64,000 nucleotides of DNA from Isoetes taiwanensis (taxonomy: Eukaryota; Streptophyta; Lycopodiopsida; Isoetales; Isoetaceae): NCBI GenBank assembly GCA_021234155.1, contig JAJEKV010000003.1:27449166-27513165 (forward strand). Direction: 5' to 3'. The position numbers and the translations under genes were made by a program. This document shows positions 34,031 to 46,360 of the stretch, one piece after another. The notes below the pieces were generated by a model. That model was not told the origin of the DNA, made no database searches, and saw only the letters and a list, made by a program, of their open reading frames with translations. Numbering within the stretch: the first letter of the stretch is position 1; each line of letters opens with the position of its first letter.

Positions 34031-37000
34031 CTTTAGATTAAATATTTAAGATTTTAATAAGCTCCTAGGAATTTGTGCTATTTCCGTCATTGTTCTCTCT
34101 CAAGATTAAATATTTAAGATTTTAATTTAAGATTTTAATAACCTCCTAAAGATTCGACCAAAGTATACTTGTACTAACATATCAATCTTGATTTACATTT
34201 TTGTGTTTACTAACCAAATCCCTCCAACCCAACCCAACCCAAATGTCATTATCATTCACCATCTACGTGCATAATACAACATAAAAGCCATCACTGTAAT
34301 GATCTGACATTTTTATGCATGCATCCATGATTTGTTATTCCCAATTTGCTTGAAAGGAATTAACGACCTATTAACTAGGAAATCAGACACATATAAGAAA
34401 AAATTAAATCAAGCATATCTAACCACTAAACCATAGTACTATGAAGAAATATTGGTCTGAACTTGCCCATATGGTACCACAGCCTTCTGGTGTTTTTAAG
34501 GCAAGATATTTTTATATTTATTAATAATATGTAATAAATACATTTATTCAAGGCTCTATGATAGCCAGATAACCTATACATGTCAGCACACATGCTCAAA
34601 TCCCTTAACGGATCAAATATAGCAATCCCGCACTATGAATATACTTGTTTCCTACATAACTATGGCGATAAAACGGCAAGATCACAACCTGGATTCAGAG
34701 TAAATATCTAGGAATAACTCTTCCACTTTCCTTTCTTCAAGAAGCTTCATAAGCCAGATCATTCTAATGATAAAATTACAGCTGCTCTGCAAAACCTAAA
34801 ACACCATTTTGTGATATAATTTTAAGGTAAAAATTTTTGTCATTATGCTTGCATTCTTCTTTGTTTTCAATTACTTCATTCAAGCGCATAGCTCAATTAC
34901 TTCTGCAAATTACGTTTGTATATTCTTTTTACAGAAATTTTGGTTGGAAAACAAAGTTCTAATTAAAAAAGTATGATTGTCAAAGCATAACTTGGTGGTA
35001 TGTAAGTCACTAAAAATAAAATGATGTGAAGACCATTGTCCAATTCCTATTAACAAGGGCAATCATTATAGTCATCTATTGTTAACTATAGAAAGGTCGA
35101 GACATTGAAGATAAAGCAAAGAAGGATCAACTATCATTGAGAAAAAGGCAACAAAGTAAAAGAAGTAGACTTCAAGTATAAAAGGTGGTATCTTTTGCAA
35201 CCAAAAAGGAGACACAAGGCATCAGTATGTGGTTGAGGGAAAGAGGCATGCAACAAAAGGGGGAAGCGGCAATGGCTACATATTTTTAGAAGAAAGCACA
35301 TTTAAGAACAAAAGTTGAACTTCGGGTATTTAAGCAGGGACTGTCAGCCAGTTTGCTAGAGGGACCAACAATGACAAGCATCTATCTGCCTCTTCTGATG
35401 ATCTTCAGACAGTAGCGACCAAACACGAAATTCATTAGTGATACTTTGATCCAAAGCTTTTGCAGATACTCTACTGAAATTCCTTTCTTTTTCATAGTCG
35501 GATATCTATTCTATTGATCGGAGGCTATGGTGAAGTAGCGTTGATCATTCCAAAATCCAATAGCCAGAGTCAGTGTGTAAATTTACCATAGCCGATTCAG
35601 AGATGGATCCGATTGTGTGGTTGATTGTAATCCATATCAATTTCTTAAATCACATCTCAACCTGTTATATATATCTTGTTCTCCTCTTGTTTCTCAATCG
35701 AAGTATTGTTTTAAGCTTTTCTTCGACCCAAGGCTTCACAAGTTATATCAGATCTGATTGTTGATTTCATTCTTACAGCTATAGAGATTTGGTTCTAGAT
35801 CTCTGAAAAAATGGATTTGGAGGTAGATTCAACAGAAATTGCATTTTGGTTTGAAAGATCAATGGCAAAATCTGCATAAATATTATGCCTACTATTTGTG
35901 GTGGTGCTGCTACTAGATTCAATTATTAAGCCAAAGGATTGAAGGGACAAATTTTTGAGAAGCAAGTTATTTTGAAGGACGTCATTCTATTCATCATCAC
36001 AAAATGAGTACATTCTATATCACTTTATTCTACATATATCACATGGAAGCCACTCTACTACCTAGGCACGATATGCTAACAATCACCATATACATCATAC
36101 ACTGACTGAAAGGCCGTGCGCCATCATGATCGCCCATCGCACTTTTCTCCAAGCTTCTGAAGGACGTCATCCTATTCATCATCACAAAATGAGTACATTC
36201 TATATCAACTTTATTCTACATATATCACATGGAAGCCAATCTACTACCTAGGCGCGATATGCTAAGAGCTGCTTTACATGTGATTATTGAGTACATATGG
36301 CAGGTTTAAGGTCTCTACCACCAGTTGGTCATATTTAACCCGTGACCTCATGGCAATGGATTTTTAAGGTCCCCATTACTAGACCAATATTGGTCAGCTT
36401 TGAAACCATGACCTTGAGTGTGGCAGTTTAAGGTCCTGCCACTAGACCATGCCCCATAGACAAACCATCATTCCTTACACAAGACAAACCATTATCCCTT
36501 ACACTCGTAATTAAATCCCCCCTAAATCCCCCTTTTGTTTAGGTGCATATTCATACTAGGAGTGAATGCGGACATCGAGAGTTGTTCGATGGGCATATTC
36601 ACGAGTTATTTTCATTTTGTGTTGTAGATAGCAACCCTCAACTGTGGGGTAAGTTATTTTCATTTTGTGTTGTAGATAGCAACCCTCAACTGTGGGGTAT
36701 TGCCTTGGGGTATACAATATAAGAAGATTAGTGGGATATTATAAGGTTTAGAGCAAGTATATGGTGTTGATTCAATATATGTATTGTACAATTTGTAGGG
36801 GAGGTGGAGAGGCTCTCATTGCCCTATATCACCCCTCGTATGTATATGCATCCAAACAAAAGGGAGTTTTATTATGAAAGATAAGGGATAATCCTTTATT
36901 ATAAAGTTTTAGTGTATGTCGTGCATAAAACCCTAAAACTTTCGACGGCCCAGATTTCACTTAAAATTTTGGATTTCCTTGCAGACCATCGAACCCTAGC

Positions 37001-37260
37001 CTCAATCCAAGCTTCAATCCAGCCTGGCTATGGCAGCTGCGGGAGATTCTTGATGGGTTTTGTTGCCGTATTGAATTGGGTTTTCAGACCAAGTACTTAA
37101 AAAGCTTCATTTCGATGGAGATTCGGGATGGGCTATGCGTGAATATGAATATTCTTAGTGGAATTGGGCTGTCTGGAAAGCTTGGGTTGGGCTTTTTTCT
37201 AAAGCTGTAGCAGAATGTTTTTGGATTACTGAGACGGATTATGAGGTTGAATTTTTTTTT
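34031..37260. other. AT-rich non-coding DNA with direct repeats
   Basis: No gene recognised in 3.2 kb. It contains a pair of ~106-bp direct repeats (35974-36079 and 36159-36265, starting GAAGGACGTCAT) and a 47-bp tandem duplication at 36605-36699 (GTTATTTTCATTTTGTG...). Around 34034-34140 AGATTAAATATTTAAGATTT occurs twice. Between 36300 and 36460 phrases of the type TTTAAGGTC / GGTCA / ACTAGACCA recur. Confidence 0.5.
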
Positions 37261-37261
37261 C

Positions 37262-37372
37262 CTTCAGATGGACCGGAGCGTAGACCTGGTTTATGGAGGA
37301 GGAAACGTCACATGGGCCTTATTGCCCACGCTGTGTACGAAGGTGGATGGCATGTTACAGGGTAAGCTCTTC
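37262..37372 (+). pseudogene. LOG-type cytokinin riboside phosphoribohydrolase fragment
   Basis: LOG enzymes release active cytokinin from its nucleotide. After a CCTTCAG acceptor the frame reads MDRSVDLVYGGGNV, the first LOG signature (usual IDLVYGGGSVGLMG). The frame then shifts and continues as MGLIAHAVYEGGWHVTG, also typical. Two bases appear to be missing between the two parts. The second LOG motif PGGYGTxEE was not found downstream, so this is one broken exon. Confidence 0.78.
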
Positions 37373-37859
37373 TTAAATGCTTCATTTCCCTGTTTTTTCC
37401 TTTTCCATCCAGACCGGCAGAAAAAAGCCCTTCCATTTTCAATCCGTCCAAAACATCCATCAAATGCAAAGCTACAACTCCACTGAGCAATGGAGCATGA
37501 AGTAAACACAACTGGACTGATTACAGGAGCGATTTCTACCAGGTTTGAAATGCTTTTGTCTTTTTGTCTATAACAGGGAAGCACTGAAAGCTATATTTGA
37601 TTGATAGAAGTTCGTTTCTGATAAGAAAAGGGACCTCAGAATACTGCACATATCTTAAGAAATGCATGCATAAAGTTCTAAGAAACAGTTCCATCCTTAA
37701 TTCACTTGATTCCTCAAAACTTTTCCTGTTTGCCATGCTTCTGGTTCAATATCAACCAAATTTCTCCAGCATAGATTATAAATTTTTGTTCAGAATAATA
37801 AGAGGATGTATGTTTCTGACATGATTTCTTAGGAATTTAATATTTGGGTGACACCATTT

Positions 37860-38103
37860 CTTTTTGCCCATCTGATACAAGCATAAACTACTTTCTGCAG
37901 GGGCCAGTGCTAGAACATTTCGAATTAGAATGAAATGCCAGGGAAGTAGTATGTGACTTTTTAGAAGGAAAAATATATAAACCATCTGTAAAGTCTGTAG
38001 CATCATCAGTGATTGTTGTTTACCATATAACTTGGATATAGGGTATTAAGATTTGGCCACAGCCCTGTAGGACTTGGGATAAACTGGATGTGTAGCAAAT
38101 ATT
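37860..38103 (+). repeat. Duplicated host segment, left copy (interrupted)
   Basis: Shares CCCATCTGATACAAGCATAA, ATTAGAATG(G/A)AATGCCA, the TTACCATATAACTTGGAT region and GGCCACAGCCCTGTA with 44924-45358. After the 38104-44724 insertion the left copy resumes at ATTGTTGCAAAAGATACTG (about 44727). Confidence 0.8.
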
Positions 38104-38257
38104 GCCACGGTTCTGTTGCGATAGCAATAGAACCGACATTCCTTGGATGGGGACGCCCTTCCTCGTATCTCCTATTTATTTCGCCTCTTTTTCGTTTTAG
38201 TTTATCGGCGTTCTCTTGAGCTCCATTCATTTTTCCTTTTTGGCTCCACAAGTTTCC
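38104..38257 (+). repeat. 154-bp head repeat, copy 1
   Basis: Identical by eye to 43779-43932. Near its start it forms a hairpin GGTTCTGTTGC-GATA-GCAATAGAACC with one mismatch. Confidence 0.9.
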
Positions 38258-39249
38258 TATCACGAACAAAATCTATTCTTCTAGCGGGTAAGCTTTGAAT
38301 AGATTAGCTTTGCTTGGTTCCTCATCCGATGATGGTGTGTGCGCCTTTGTGGATCGTCCTTTCCTTCGGTACTATTGCATCTACTTCCCGTTCTTTGTTT
38401 TTAGTTTATGTTGTCATGCATCGTTTTTTCCCTTTTCTCTGATTTGGTGAATCTACGATGGATTTCCTCTTTCTCTGTTTTTTATTTCGTGCTTACAAGC
38501 ATCCTTTCTCCTTTCTCTGCTTGGTGGGTTTCATGGATCGTTTTCTATGTGGTTCCTTCTATGCCCACAGCTTCTTTTTCGTTCTCCTGTTGACAAGATC
38601 TCTAAGGTGTTTCCCCGTCCTTGGTTGGATCGGTTCTGTGGATTTGTGTTGCACTCCCTCTATCTTTCTGATTTGTATTTCGGTGGCTGTGTTTTTTTGT
38701 GTTTCTATATGCCTTTAGTTTCGGATTATCCAGGCTCAGCTTTGCCCTCTGTGCTTTGATCGAATCTTGCCAAGCATATTTAATTCTGATTTTTGGTTCT
38801 ATAACATATCGATTAGATTAGCTTATAGTTGTTTCGTGTGTTTGGATGGAATCGGCCCTATTGGGCATGGACGGGATGCTGGACGGAGGTTTTATCCTGC
38901 TTATTGGGATTTATAGCATTTTCCATTCTTCTTCTGATGATTCGGGCAGTACCAGGTCCTGGATACTAGGCGTGAGTCATTCATCTCTGGTTCCTCGTCC
39001 TTCTAAAGCTAAGGTATTTCTCAAACTATCCTTTATCTTCAGATGGTTTTTGTAAGGAAATACAGGTTTCGAGAAGCTCTGCAGCCTACGGATGTGAAGT
39101 CTTCTGGCTTCCAAGGAACCGACAGAGGCCGCCTCATGTTCAGAGTGTTCCTTGCACCTTTCTTTACTGCTTGACGGCCTTTAAGATATACATATTTGCT
39201 CAATTCTGCTAATGACCGCTGACTGTGAACATTTGTGCTTTTCTGTAGC

Positions 39250-39339
39250 ATTCCGACTAAATTTCTAGAATCACTGTTATTCCTGATTGTGGTGATTCCG
39301 ACTAAATTTCTAAAATCACTGTTATTCCTGATTGTGGTG
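39250..39339 (+). repeat. Tandem duplication, 45 bp x 2
   Basis: Two units starting ATTCCGACTAAATTTCTA (39250 and 39295) differ at one base. They lie within the pyrimidine-rich insertion. Confidence 0.85.
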
Positions 39340-42300
39340 ATTTGCACCTGATCTGTATCCAGTTGGCCGATCCTGTATGTTCTTGTTCCATTTTCACAGA
39401 GTCCTCTGCTTGGCATCAACTCTGCCAAATCAAGCTTGTCCCCCGCACCTGATCATAGCCGTTGCAGTTGTGCTTACCATGCAACCGCTTCCGCTTCCGC
39501 CTCTGTAAAAACTTCCGCTTTCGCTTCCGCCTCTGTCGCTGCCTCTTGTCTTGGGGATACCAGGTGCCTCCTTTTTTGCTGCTTCTTGACTTGGGGATAC
39601 CAGGACTTCGTCTAGTTATCTCTTTTTTCTTGATTCACAAATCAATGTTAAAGGTTGTAATTTTTAAAGGGCTCCTTTTTTGCGTTATCTGGTCGTAAGA
39701 GCTAAACACGGAACATCCCACTGTGTTCTTTAATTTGTCTAGTTTCTTTCATATATATATCGATAATTGATTTTCATGGCATTTGTGTTACTAATATTTG
39801 TATGTTACATCAGATGAGTTTCGTTATGATCGACCAGACACTCTCAGTACCACTACAATTCACTATTATTGTTAAGTACCTTTGTAATTTTGTTTTTTTC
39901 ATGATTAGTCTTAATGCACCTATGAGTGTAGTTCGATTTGGACTTACACCGATGACGCTGCACCTAGTTGGGCACATGGGCCCGTCGACTCCATACATGC
40001 AAACCGACTCTTGAAACGATAGCCGCCTAGTTCCAGGTGACTCAATTAATTATTGTTCTACTGGTGGTCTTACATTCAGTATTCTCCCTTTTTTTGCTGC
40101 CGTGTTCTCTCGGGCTTGTTCCCCTCCAGTCCAAATTTAGCCTTGCAAAGGCAGTTTCTCCTCTTCGACATCTGTTAGCTTCGGGGAAGTTTCATGGGTA
40201 CGTGCCTTGAGCTTATATGTATGTGTATACACTAGGTATCCTAAAATTCATTATTGTTAGTAGGATGCTCTTTAGCCACAATTTATCTGTGTTGTGCTTT
40301 CTTGTTATGTATGTTGGCTAGAGTAAGCCGCTCCTTATGTATGTCTCCCTTAGTTCTCATTATTATCTCTGTAAAAGCTATATTCTGCACCCTCTGTTGT
40401 TTTGATGTATCCATTTGTAATGTGGGCACCCTCTAGCTCAAGGAATTGGGAATATTGTGCATTGCATGATTCCAAGCTTCTAGGTTGTTGGTTCTTGCAA
40501 TTATTTCGTTTCTTTCTGGCATGCTTTTTCATTATTCTCATATCCATGATTGCATCATTATGTCAATTTGCTCTAACCATGGCAGTCATTCATTTTCTCC
40601 ATCCCTCTTTACTTTTCGGGCTTGTCGTTTATCTACATGTTCTTGCACTTCGCCCCTTGTTGAGTTTTAAGGTGGTTACCCTTTGTAACATTGGTCATGG
40701 GTTTGGCATTCCTTATCTCCAATTTTGACAATTTTTTGTAAAGATTCTTCTGTTGGAAGTTGGTCCTGGGTTGATCTGGCATATGGTCGAAATTCTTTGG
40801 CAATTTTTATTCTTCTTTGTGTAAATTTTTCCTTTCTCGTCGCTTTTCTTCTTATTTGCCATTAGTTCTCCCTTTATTCATGCTTTTGGATGATCCTACG
40901 CATCTCGTTAATGGCCTGATTTTGCTTATTGCTTCAGGATGGCATCGTTTCACCTGTTGGTATTCATATTGCTCAACGTCTTTTTTGGTTTTTGATCTGG
41001 TTATCATGTCCCCTTATATGCTTCGTTTTTTCCCTTCGTGTTTATCTTGTTTATTTTTTGCTATCTTAGTTTTGGTTGTTAGGTTTGTTCAATTCTTGGA
41101 CATCGATTGACTTTTTTCACCTTTGTTGAGGCCCTCTTTTCTTTCGTATTTCTTGTATAAAATTGGTTTGCCCTCTTTTCTCTATCTTCGGTTCTCACTT
41201 AGTTTGTTGTCCATCCTTGTTACTCTCTTGTGTGACTCCCACACACTTTGTTCTTTTGTTGGTCCATGTGGCTTTATACGTCTTGTTTGCACCCATTGTC
41301 CATCTATTTTAGCTCCATTCGTTTCTTTCAATTCCTTTTGGACCAATTTGTTCGCTTGATCCATTTATCTTGTTAGCCTCTATTGTCTTTGCTATTTTTC
41401 ATGGTAGTTCTTTTATCCTGGTTCGTCAGGTTTGCCCCCCCCCTTTTTTTTTCTTGCTTTTTTCCTTCATCCTGTTGTGATGCACACTACTGCGCATAGT
41501 TGAGCTAGTTGACATTTGTTCACTTGGCACGCCATCTGTTTGGTATCTTTGCTTAATATGCAGTATCCTTGTGCAGTTCGTTTTTGTTCCTTTTACTATA
41601 TTTCATCTTGTTCATGGTGTTTGGTCCCCCTTTTTCATGCTGCACTCTTGCACGGGTTGATCGTGGTACCCACCCTTTACGTCTTGGTGCACTCTTGCAC
41701 GGGTTGCTCATGGTACTCACTTACAGGGCTCCTTTGATTCGTTGTATATATTTTTTGTTGCATATATTTTAGTCGATTCAAGCTTAGTACTTTGGCATCA
41801 TAATTCATTTACAAAGCCCCTCTTCGTTGCATTCACTTTGTTCTCGTGTTTGCATCTCTCTTCTCCATTCAGATGCCATTATTCTTTAGGGCTTCTTGTT
41901 TCTATGGTTGGTTACTAGATATGCTTCGTAGTTTTTTTGGTTTTTTGTGGTCTTATCTCATGGAAATTGGCTCCTATGGGCTTATACTCAGTCAACTTTG
42001 TCATTATTCATTCAATTTATTTGCGACGTTTTGTCTCACTGTCCGTGTCACTCCTTAGCTTTCTTGCTCAATTTGATTTGTCTGCCTATGTTTGGTTTAA
42101 GTTCTTCTTGTCGCTTTCTATGTTCTTTTATACGTCCTCTTTGGTATTTCCTTTGTCAGGTAGTCTCATATTCTCGTTTAGTTCCTTTGGTTCTTTCCAG
42201 TCTGATAGTTATTCTTTTCTCCATGGTTTCTGGTGTTGCATTTGTTCAGTCCCCTTTTTGCGTCCTTTTAACTCTTAGCCTTTCACACATGTGTTTGGTG

Positions 42301-42589
42301 CATGGGTTTTTAGTTCTCCTTAAAACTTTGTTGCTCTATTCCATACTTGCATTTTACAACTTCACCTTCTCTCTTGCCACAGTTCCTTATCTTTATTACT
42401 TTGCCCAGCCATCATCATTTTCTTATCATTCTTGATTGTCCTTTCTTGTTTCCTTCTTCCAATTGGCTTTTCGCCCCCCATTCCTTTGTTCCATGTTGTC
42501 CCAATCAACCATGTAGCCTATTCATTTCATTAGCTTCATTGGTTTCCAAACGAGATTTCATCCAGGTGTCTCACTGTACCAAAATGTTT

Positions 42590-43000
42590 TTTGCCTTAGT
42601 TTCTCATTGTTCCCTCATTCCTCTTGCCTTGACAATCCTCTTTCACCCCATTAATCCCATTGCGCTTTTTCTTTCCTCAAACTATTCATGTTACTTCCTT
42701 CAATTTCATTTTTGCTTTAGTATCTCATTGTTCCATCACTCCTTCTGCCTCGGCTCTCCTCTTTGACCCCATTAATTTCTTTGTGCCATTTCTTTCCTTG
42801 GGTGTCTAAATTAGTTCCATCCTTAGTATGTCATGGTTCCATCACTTATCTGGCTTCACCTATCCTCTTTGACCCCATTAACTCCTTTGTGTCGTGCCTC
42901 TTATGCCACTGCTTCTATTTGCCTTACTTTCTTCATTTTTTGCTTTACCCCCTTGATCCCATTGACTCCCTTGGTTCACTCGGCCCATCATGTTTGCGTG
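42590..43000 (+). repeat. Degenerate ~110-bp tandem repeats
   Basis: TTTGACCCCATTAA and its variants recur near 42643, 42762, 42868 and 42952, each preceded by a (C/G)TCATTGTTCCATCACT-like block. The pyrimidine-rich body seems partly built by tandem duplication. Confidence 0.6.
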
Positions 43001-43778
43001 AATTTAGCCCCTCTGATCCTATTATCCATGACTTTATTTGCATCTTTGTATTACACCAGTCCTTCTGAACCATACATCCGTCTTTTTTGTCTTTACCATA
43101 TTTTATGTGCTCTGTATATTCTTTTTGTTGGCCCTTGTTGGGTCAATTTTCTTTGTTTTTTCACATATTTCATTTTCCCTATTCTATGCTATTTTCTTAT
43201 GGGTCCTTTTTTGGGGTTTCCTTTGTCAGTTGATCTTAGATTCTCGTTAGTTTTTTATTTAGTCCATTTTTTGTTCGTTCTAGTTGTACTTTTACATTAT
43301 GGAATTTCGTGTCATTTTCTCGTCTAGTTCATTTTTTGGTTCATTTTTTCATTTGTCCTTTTGCTCCATATTTTCTCAGTTGTTTCTTTGTTCTTTCTCC
43401 TTCGTCATTATCCTTTTCCATCCCATGGTTCCTTTCTCCTATTTATCTTTTTCTCCAGTTTCTTGTTTGTCCTTTCTTTTCCATCCCTTGCATCACCTTA
43501 ACACTTATGTTCCTTTTTTATCATGTCTCCATTTGTTCAACTCCCCTCTTTCTTCGCCTTAGTTCTTTTGGCCATGTTAGTGTCTATGATTACCCCAATT
43601 GCTATGTTTTTTCCTTGCTTAGCGTTTATTCCGTTGTCTTGTTCTTTTTTGCCCTTTCCTCCGTTTGGTTCACTTTTTCTCATATTTTTCCTAGTCAGTC
43701 TAGTTTGCTCCTTTCTGGTTGAGATAGGTTCCTCTTCTATCGGCCACTTGATTGTGTCATAGGACCCATCCTAGGAAT

Positions 43779-43932
43779 GCCACGGTTCTGTTGCGATAGC
43801 AATAGAACCGACATTCCTTGGATGGGGACGCCCTTCCTCGTATCTCCTATTTATTTCGCCTCTTTTTCGTTTTAGTTTATCGGCGTTCTCTTGAGCTCCA
43901 TTCATTTTTCCTTTTTGGCTCCACAAGTTTCC
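43779..43932 (+). repeat. 154-bp head repeat, copy 2
   Basis: Direct repeat of 38104-38257. It begins six bases after the first copy of the tail repeat, giving a tail-to-head junction inside the insertion. Confidence 0.9.
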
Positions 43933-44055
43933 CGCCCCCCTCTCCCTTCTTTACAATCAAGGGATAGTCTGTTTTCGGATAGTCTGTTGCAGGGTTTTGG
44001 TTCATTCTATGATGGGGGACAGTGACTTTCTATTACATGTATAGTCTCATTTCTT

Positions 44056-44280
44056 CTCGGCGTGGCACTGTAGCCTCCGAGGCATACTTATTACTTCTTT
44101 CTTTCTCGGCATGGCACTGTAGTCTCCGAGGCATTCTTCTTTTTCATTCTCTCTCGGCGTGGCGCTGTAGCCTCTGAGGCAGCACCAATCGGATGTTTTT
44201 TCCTGCGATGGTCATTCCGCAGACGGTTCTCGATTGATCGGCTGTTGTCACTTCCTCGGCGTGGCCCTGGAGCCTCCGAG
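44056..44280 (+). repeat. Four copies of a 27-bp hairpin motif
   Basis: CTCGGCGTGGCACTGTAGCC followed by TCCGAGG occurs at 44056, 44105, 44153 and 44254 with small changes. CTCGG and CCGAG pair in each copy. Spacing is 49, 48 and 101 bp. Not coding. Confidence 0.85.
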
Positions 44281-44923
44281 TGCTATTATATTCTTTCTAT
44301 ATGTTTACAATTTGGCACTTGTCCAGGCTTAAAGCTCCTAACTTTCTAATGGGTCATTCTCATTTTCAGACTTTCCGTTGCAGGTTTTGCAGTTTTCTCA
44401 GTTGGCGGCGCCATCATGTTTGCATCAACTCACTTTTGGCGAATGTTGCTCATTAGGGCGGGATTTTTCATCCCGATGAGAAGTGGTTGCCAGTTTTTTC
44501 ACGTTTGCATATACCAAGTGGTGGAACAATCATCTTTTATCTGGCACTCTTCAATTTTTATCATGCTCTCGATAAATTGTCTAGTTTCGGAGCATGTTCA
44601 ATTTTCAAGCTTTTCATATTTTCTACCCCTAGTAGGGGAACAATATGTACTCAAAGATTTTACAAAAGCTCAATGAGAACACCACTTCACTTCGGCCACT
44701 TGATTGTGTCATAGGACCCATCCTAATATTGTTGCAAAAGATACTGTGGAACATGCATGGTATTATTCGGTTATAAGAGGGTTCGATTATTTAGAAATGA
44801 TTTGGGTAAATGCTAGGATGTTTTCTGGCCAGATGCAGCAAGACAAGCAAGTAGCCATGCAGATTCGATGAGGCTTCTTGCTTGCAGATTTGGGCAAGAA
44901 CTTTTGCCCAATTGCTTTTCGCC

Positions 44924-45358
44924 CATCTGACACAAGCATAAACTTTTTGCAGGTGTCATTGAGAGTGCTAGATTATTTCAAATTAGAATGGAATGCCATG
45001 GAAGTGGTATAGAAACAACCATGCAGATCGGTTGCTGCAACAAACCTAGAGTATACAGTATTGCATGCAAATTTTGTGAAGACCCTGAATATAATACAGG
45101 TTTCTGCATAATGTTAATGCACTTACGTTATGCCTCTGAAACCCAGATATAGTTTGATTTTTATCCAGTTCAAGTAGGGGAGTAGTAGGCTACCAACTAG
45201 AAGGAAAAACATGTAAGCCATTTGTAACATCATCAATGATTGTTATCTATCATATAACTTGGATTTGGCCACAGCCCTGTAAGACTTCGGATAAATTGGA
45301 TGTGTGTTGTTTGGTAAAGTAAGCAAATATTGTTGCAAAAGATACTGTGGAACATGTA
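44924..45358 (+). repeat. Duplicated host segment, right copy (empty site)
   Basis: Paralogue of 37860-38103 plus 44725-44760. It is longer in the middle (about 45005-45200 is absent from the left copy). It keeps the uninterrupted sequence AAGCAAATATTGTTGCAAAA at 45321. Confidence 0.8.
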
Positions 45359-46179
45359 TCTTTGTTGATTTGTGTTGTTGAGGTACTTTACATTCTTGCA
45401 AAAAATTGTATGTAAACTTTTGAGAGTTCTCCGCTCAAGTTGCCCCAAACTTTATTAATAAGCAACATTTCTATCTAGAGATCATATTCAATATCTATCT
45501 GAAGATCATGTTTAATTTAAAGCATTTTGAGTTCTCATCTATCTCGAATATAGTATAAACCAATTTCTTATACCGCTATCTAAACTATTTTCTGGAACTA
45601 AAGTTATTGTCTCTGATATCTCTAAGAGTAGTGCTTTTGCTCCTCTCCCATAGCCTACCCCACTCTTGATGCACATGTTTTGTCCATTCAAGATGACAAT
45701 GGTATCATCTTCTTTGAACATATACAACAAATAAAAATATTTTCATGCAACCGAATGTAACACCAATTATGGGCAACATTATCAATAAGGCATCAAACAA
45801 AACGTATTTCTGGATTCTCAGTGCCATCCCATGGACTGCCCACCAAAGGTGATTATTCTGTCATGACAGAGACATGCTTGCTTTCATCAATTACACTCTA
45901 AGCCTACTTCTAAGACATCACATGGAATGATCATAAAAGGTGACAATCACATATAAAGCCCACCAACGATGGGCAATTTACTAGTTGTTTATGTTGTGTG
46001 GAAATTCTAATGTATTGCAAACAAATAAGCAGTTTGGACATAATCATACTAATAAGATGAATGATTATATGAAATGTCACTATGATATCCCATTATTTTA
46101 TCAGATGTTTGTTAGCTGCAAACCTTGAGTAAACGCAAGCCAGAGGAGAACCTTTCATGAGGTTGCCAAGCTTGGTAAG
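45359..46179. other. No gene recognised
   Basis: AT-rich with short frames only. GATCATATTCAATATCTATCTGAAG-type wording repeats once near 45480-45510. Confidence 0.4.
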
Positions 46180-46360
46180 TACTGCACGCTGTCGATCGAT
46201 CCGCCCCAATGCGCCTATGGAGCCCAAGACGTCCCTATAGGTACGTACCCTACGACCCAGGAGGTGTCAGATCCATACCCGGCCCATATGAAATGGCCGA
46301 TTATAGAACTAGCCATAGTAGGGAGCCTTGTAGCCATGCTAGGCAAGGTTCCACCCCTAC
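46180..46360 (-). mobile_element. Fragment of an LTR like the solo LTR at 1732
   Basis: GGTGTCAGATCCATACCCGG, CCGATTATAGAACTAGCC and GTAGGGAGCC align with GTGTCAGACCCATACTCGG, CCGACTATCAGGCCTAGCCC and GTAGGAGTC at about 2427-2495, in the same orientation as the solo LTR. Both ends are missing. Confidence 0.7.

Larger units (their letters stand above)
38104..44724. mobile_element. 6.6-kb pyrimidine-rich insertion with repeated ends
   Basis: The element is flanked by AATATT on both sides (38098-38103, 44725-44730). The uninterrupted site GCAAATATTGTTGC survives in the paralogous segment at 45323. The first 154 bp (GCCACGGTTCTGTTGCGATA...) recur identically at 43779-43932. A 33-bp tail (CGGCCACTTGATTGTGTC...CCCATCCTA) occurs at 43741-43773 and again at the right end, 44693-44725. 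So it reads head-body-tail, then head-short body-tail. Most of 38300-43740 is strikingly T/C-rich on the plus strand. No coding motif was seen and the class is unknown. Frames of up to 164 codons there are Phe/Leu/Ser-rich by composition. Confidence 0.75.

Noticed and set aside
38104-43772. Interpretation as a Helitron
   Set aside because: A hairpin lies near the left end, but there is no CTRR end or TC start and there is a target duplication, which Helitrons do not make.
41900-43800. Overlapping plus-strand reading frames of 100-164 codons
   Set aside because: They are Phe/Leu/Ser/Cys-rich because the DNA is nearly all T and C. All three frames are open together and none has a domain, so they reflect composition.
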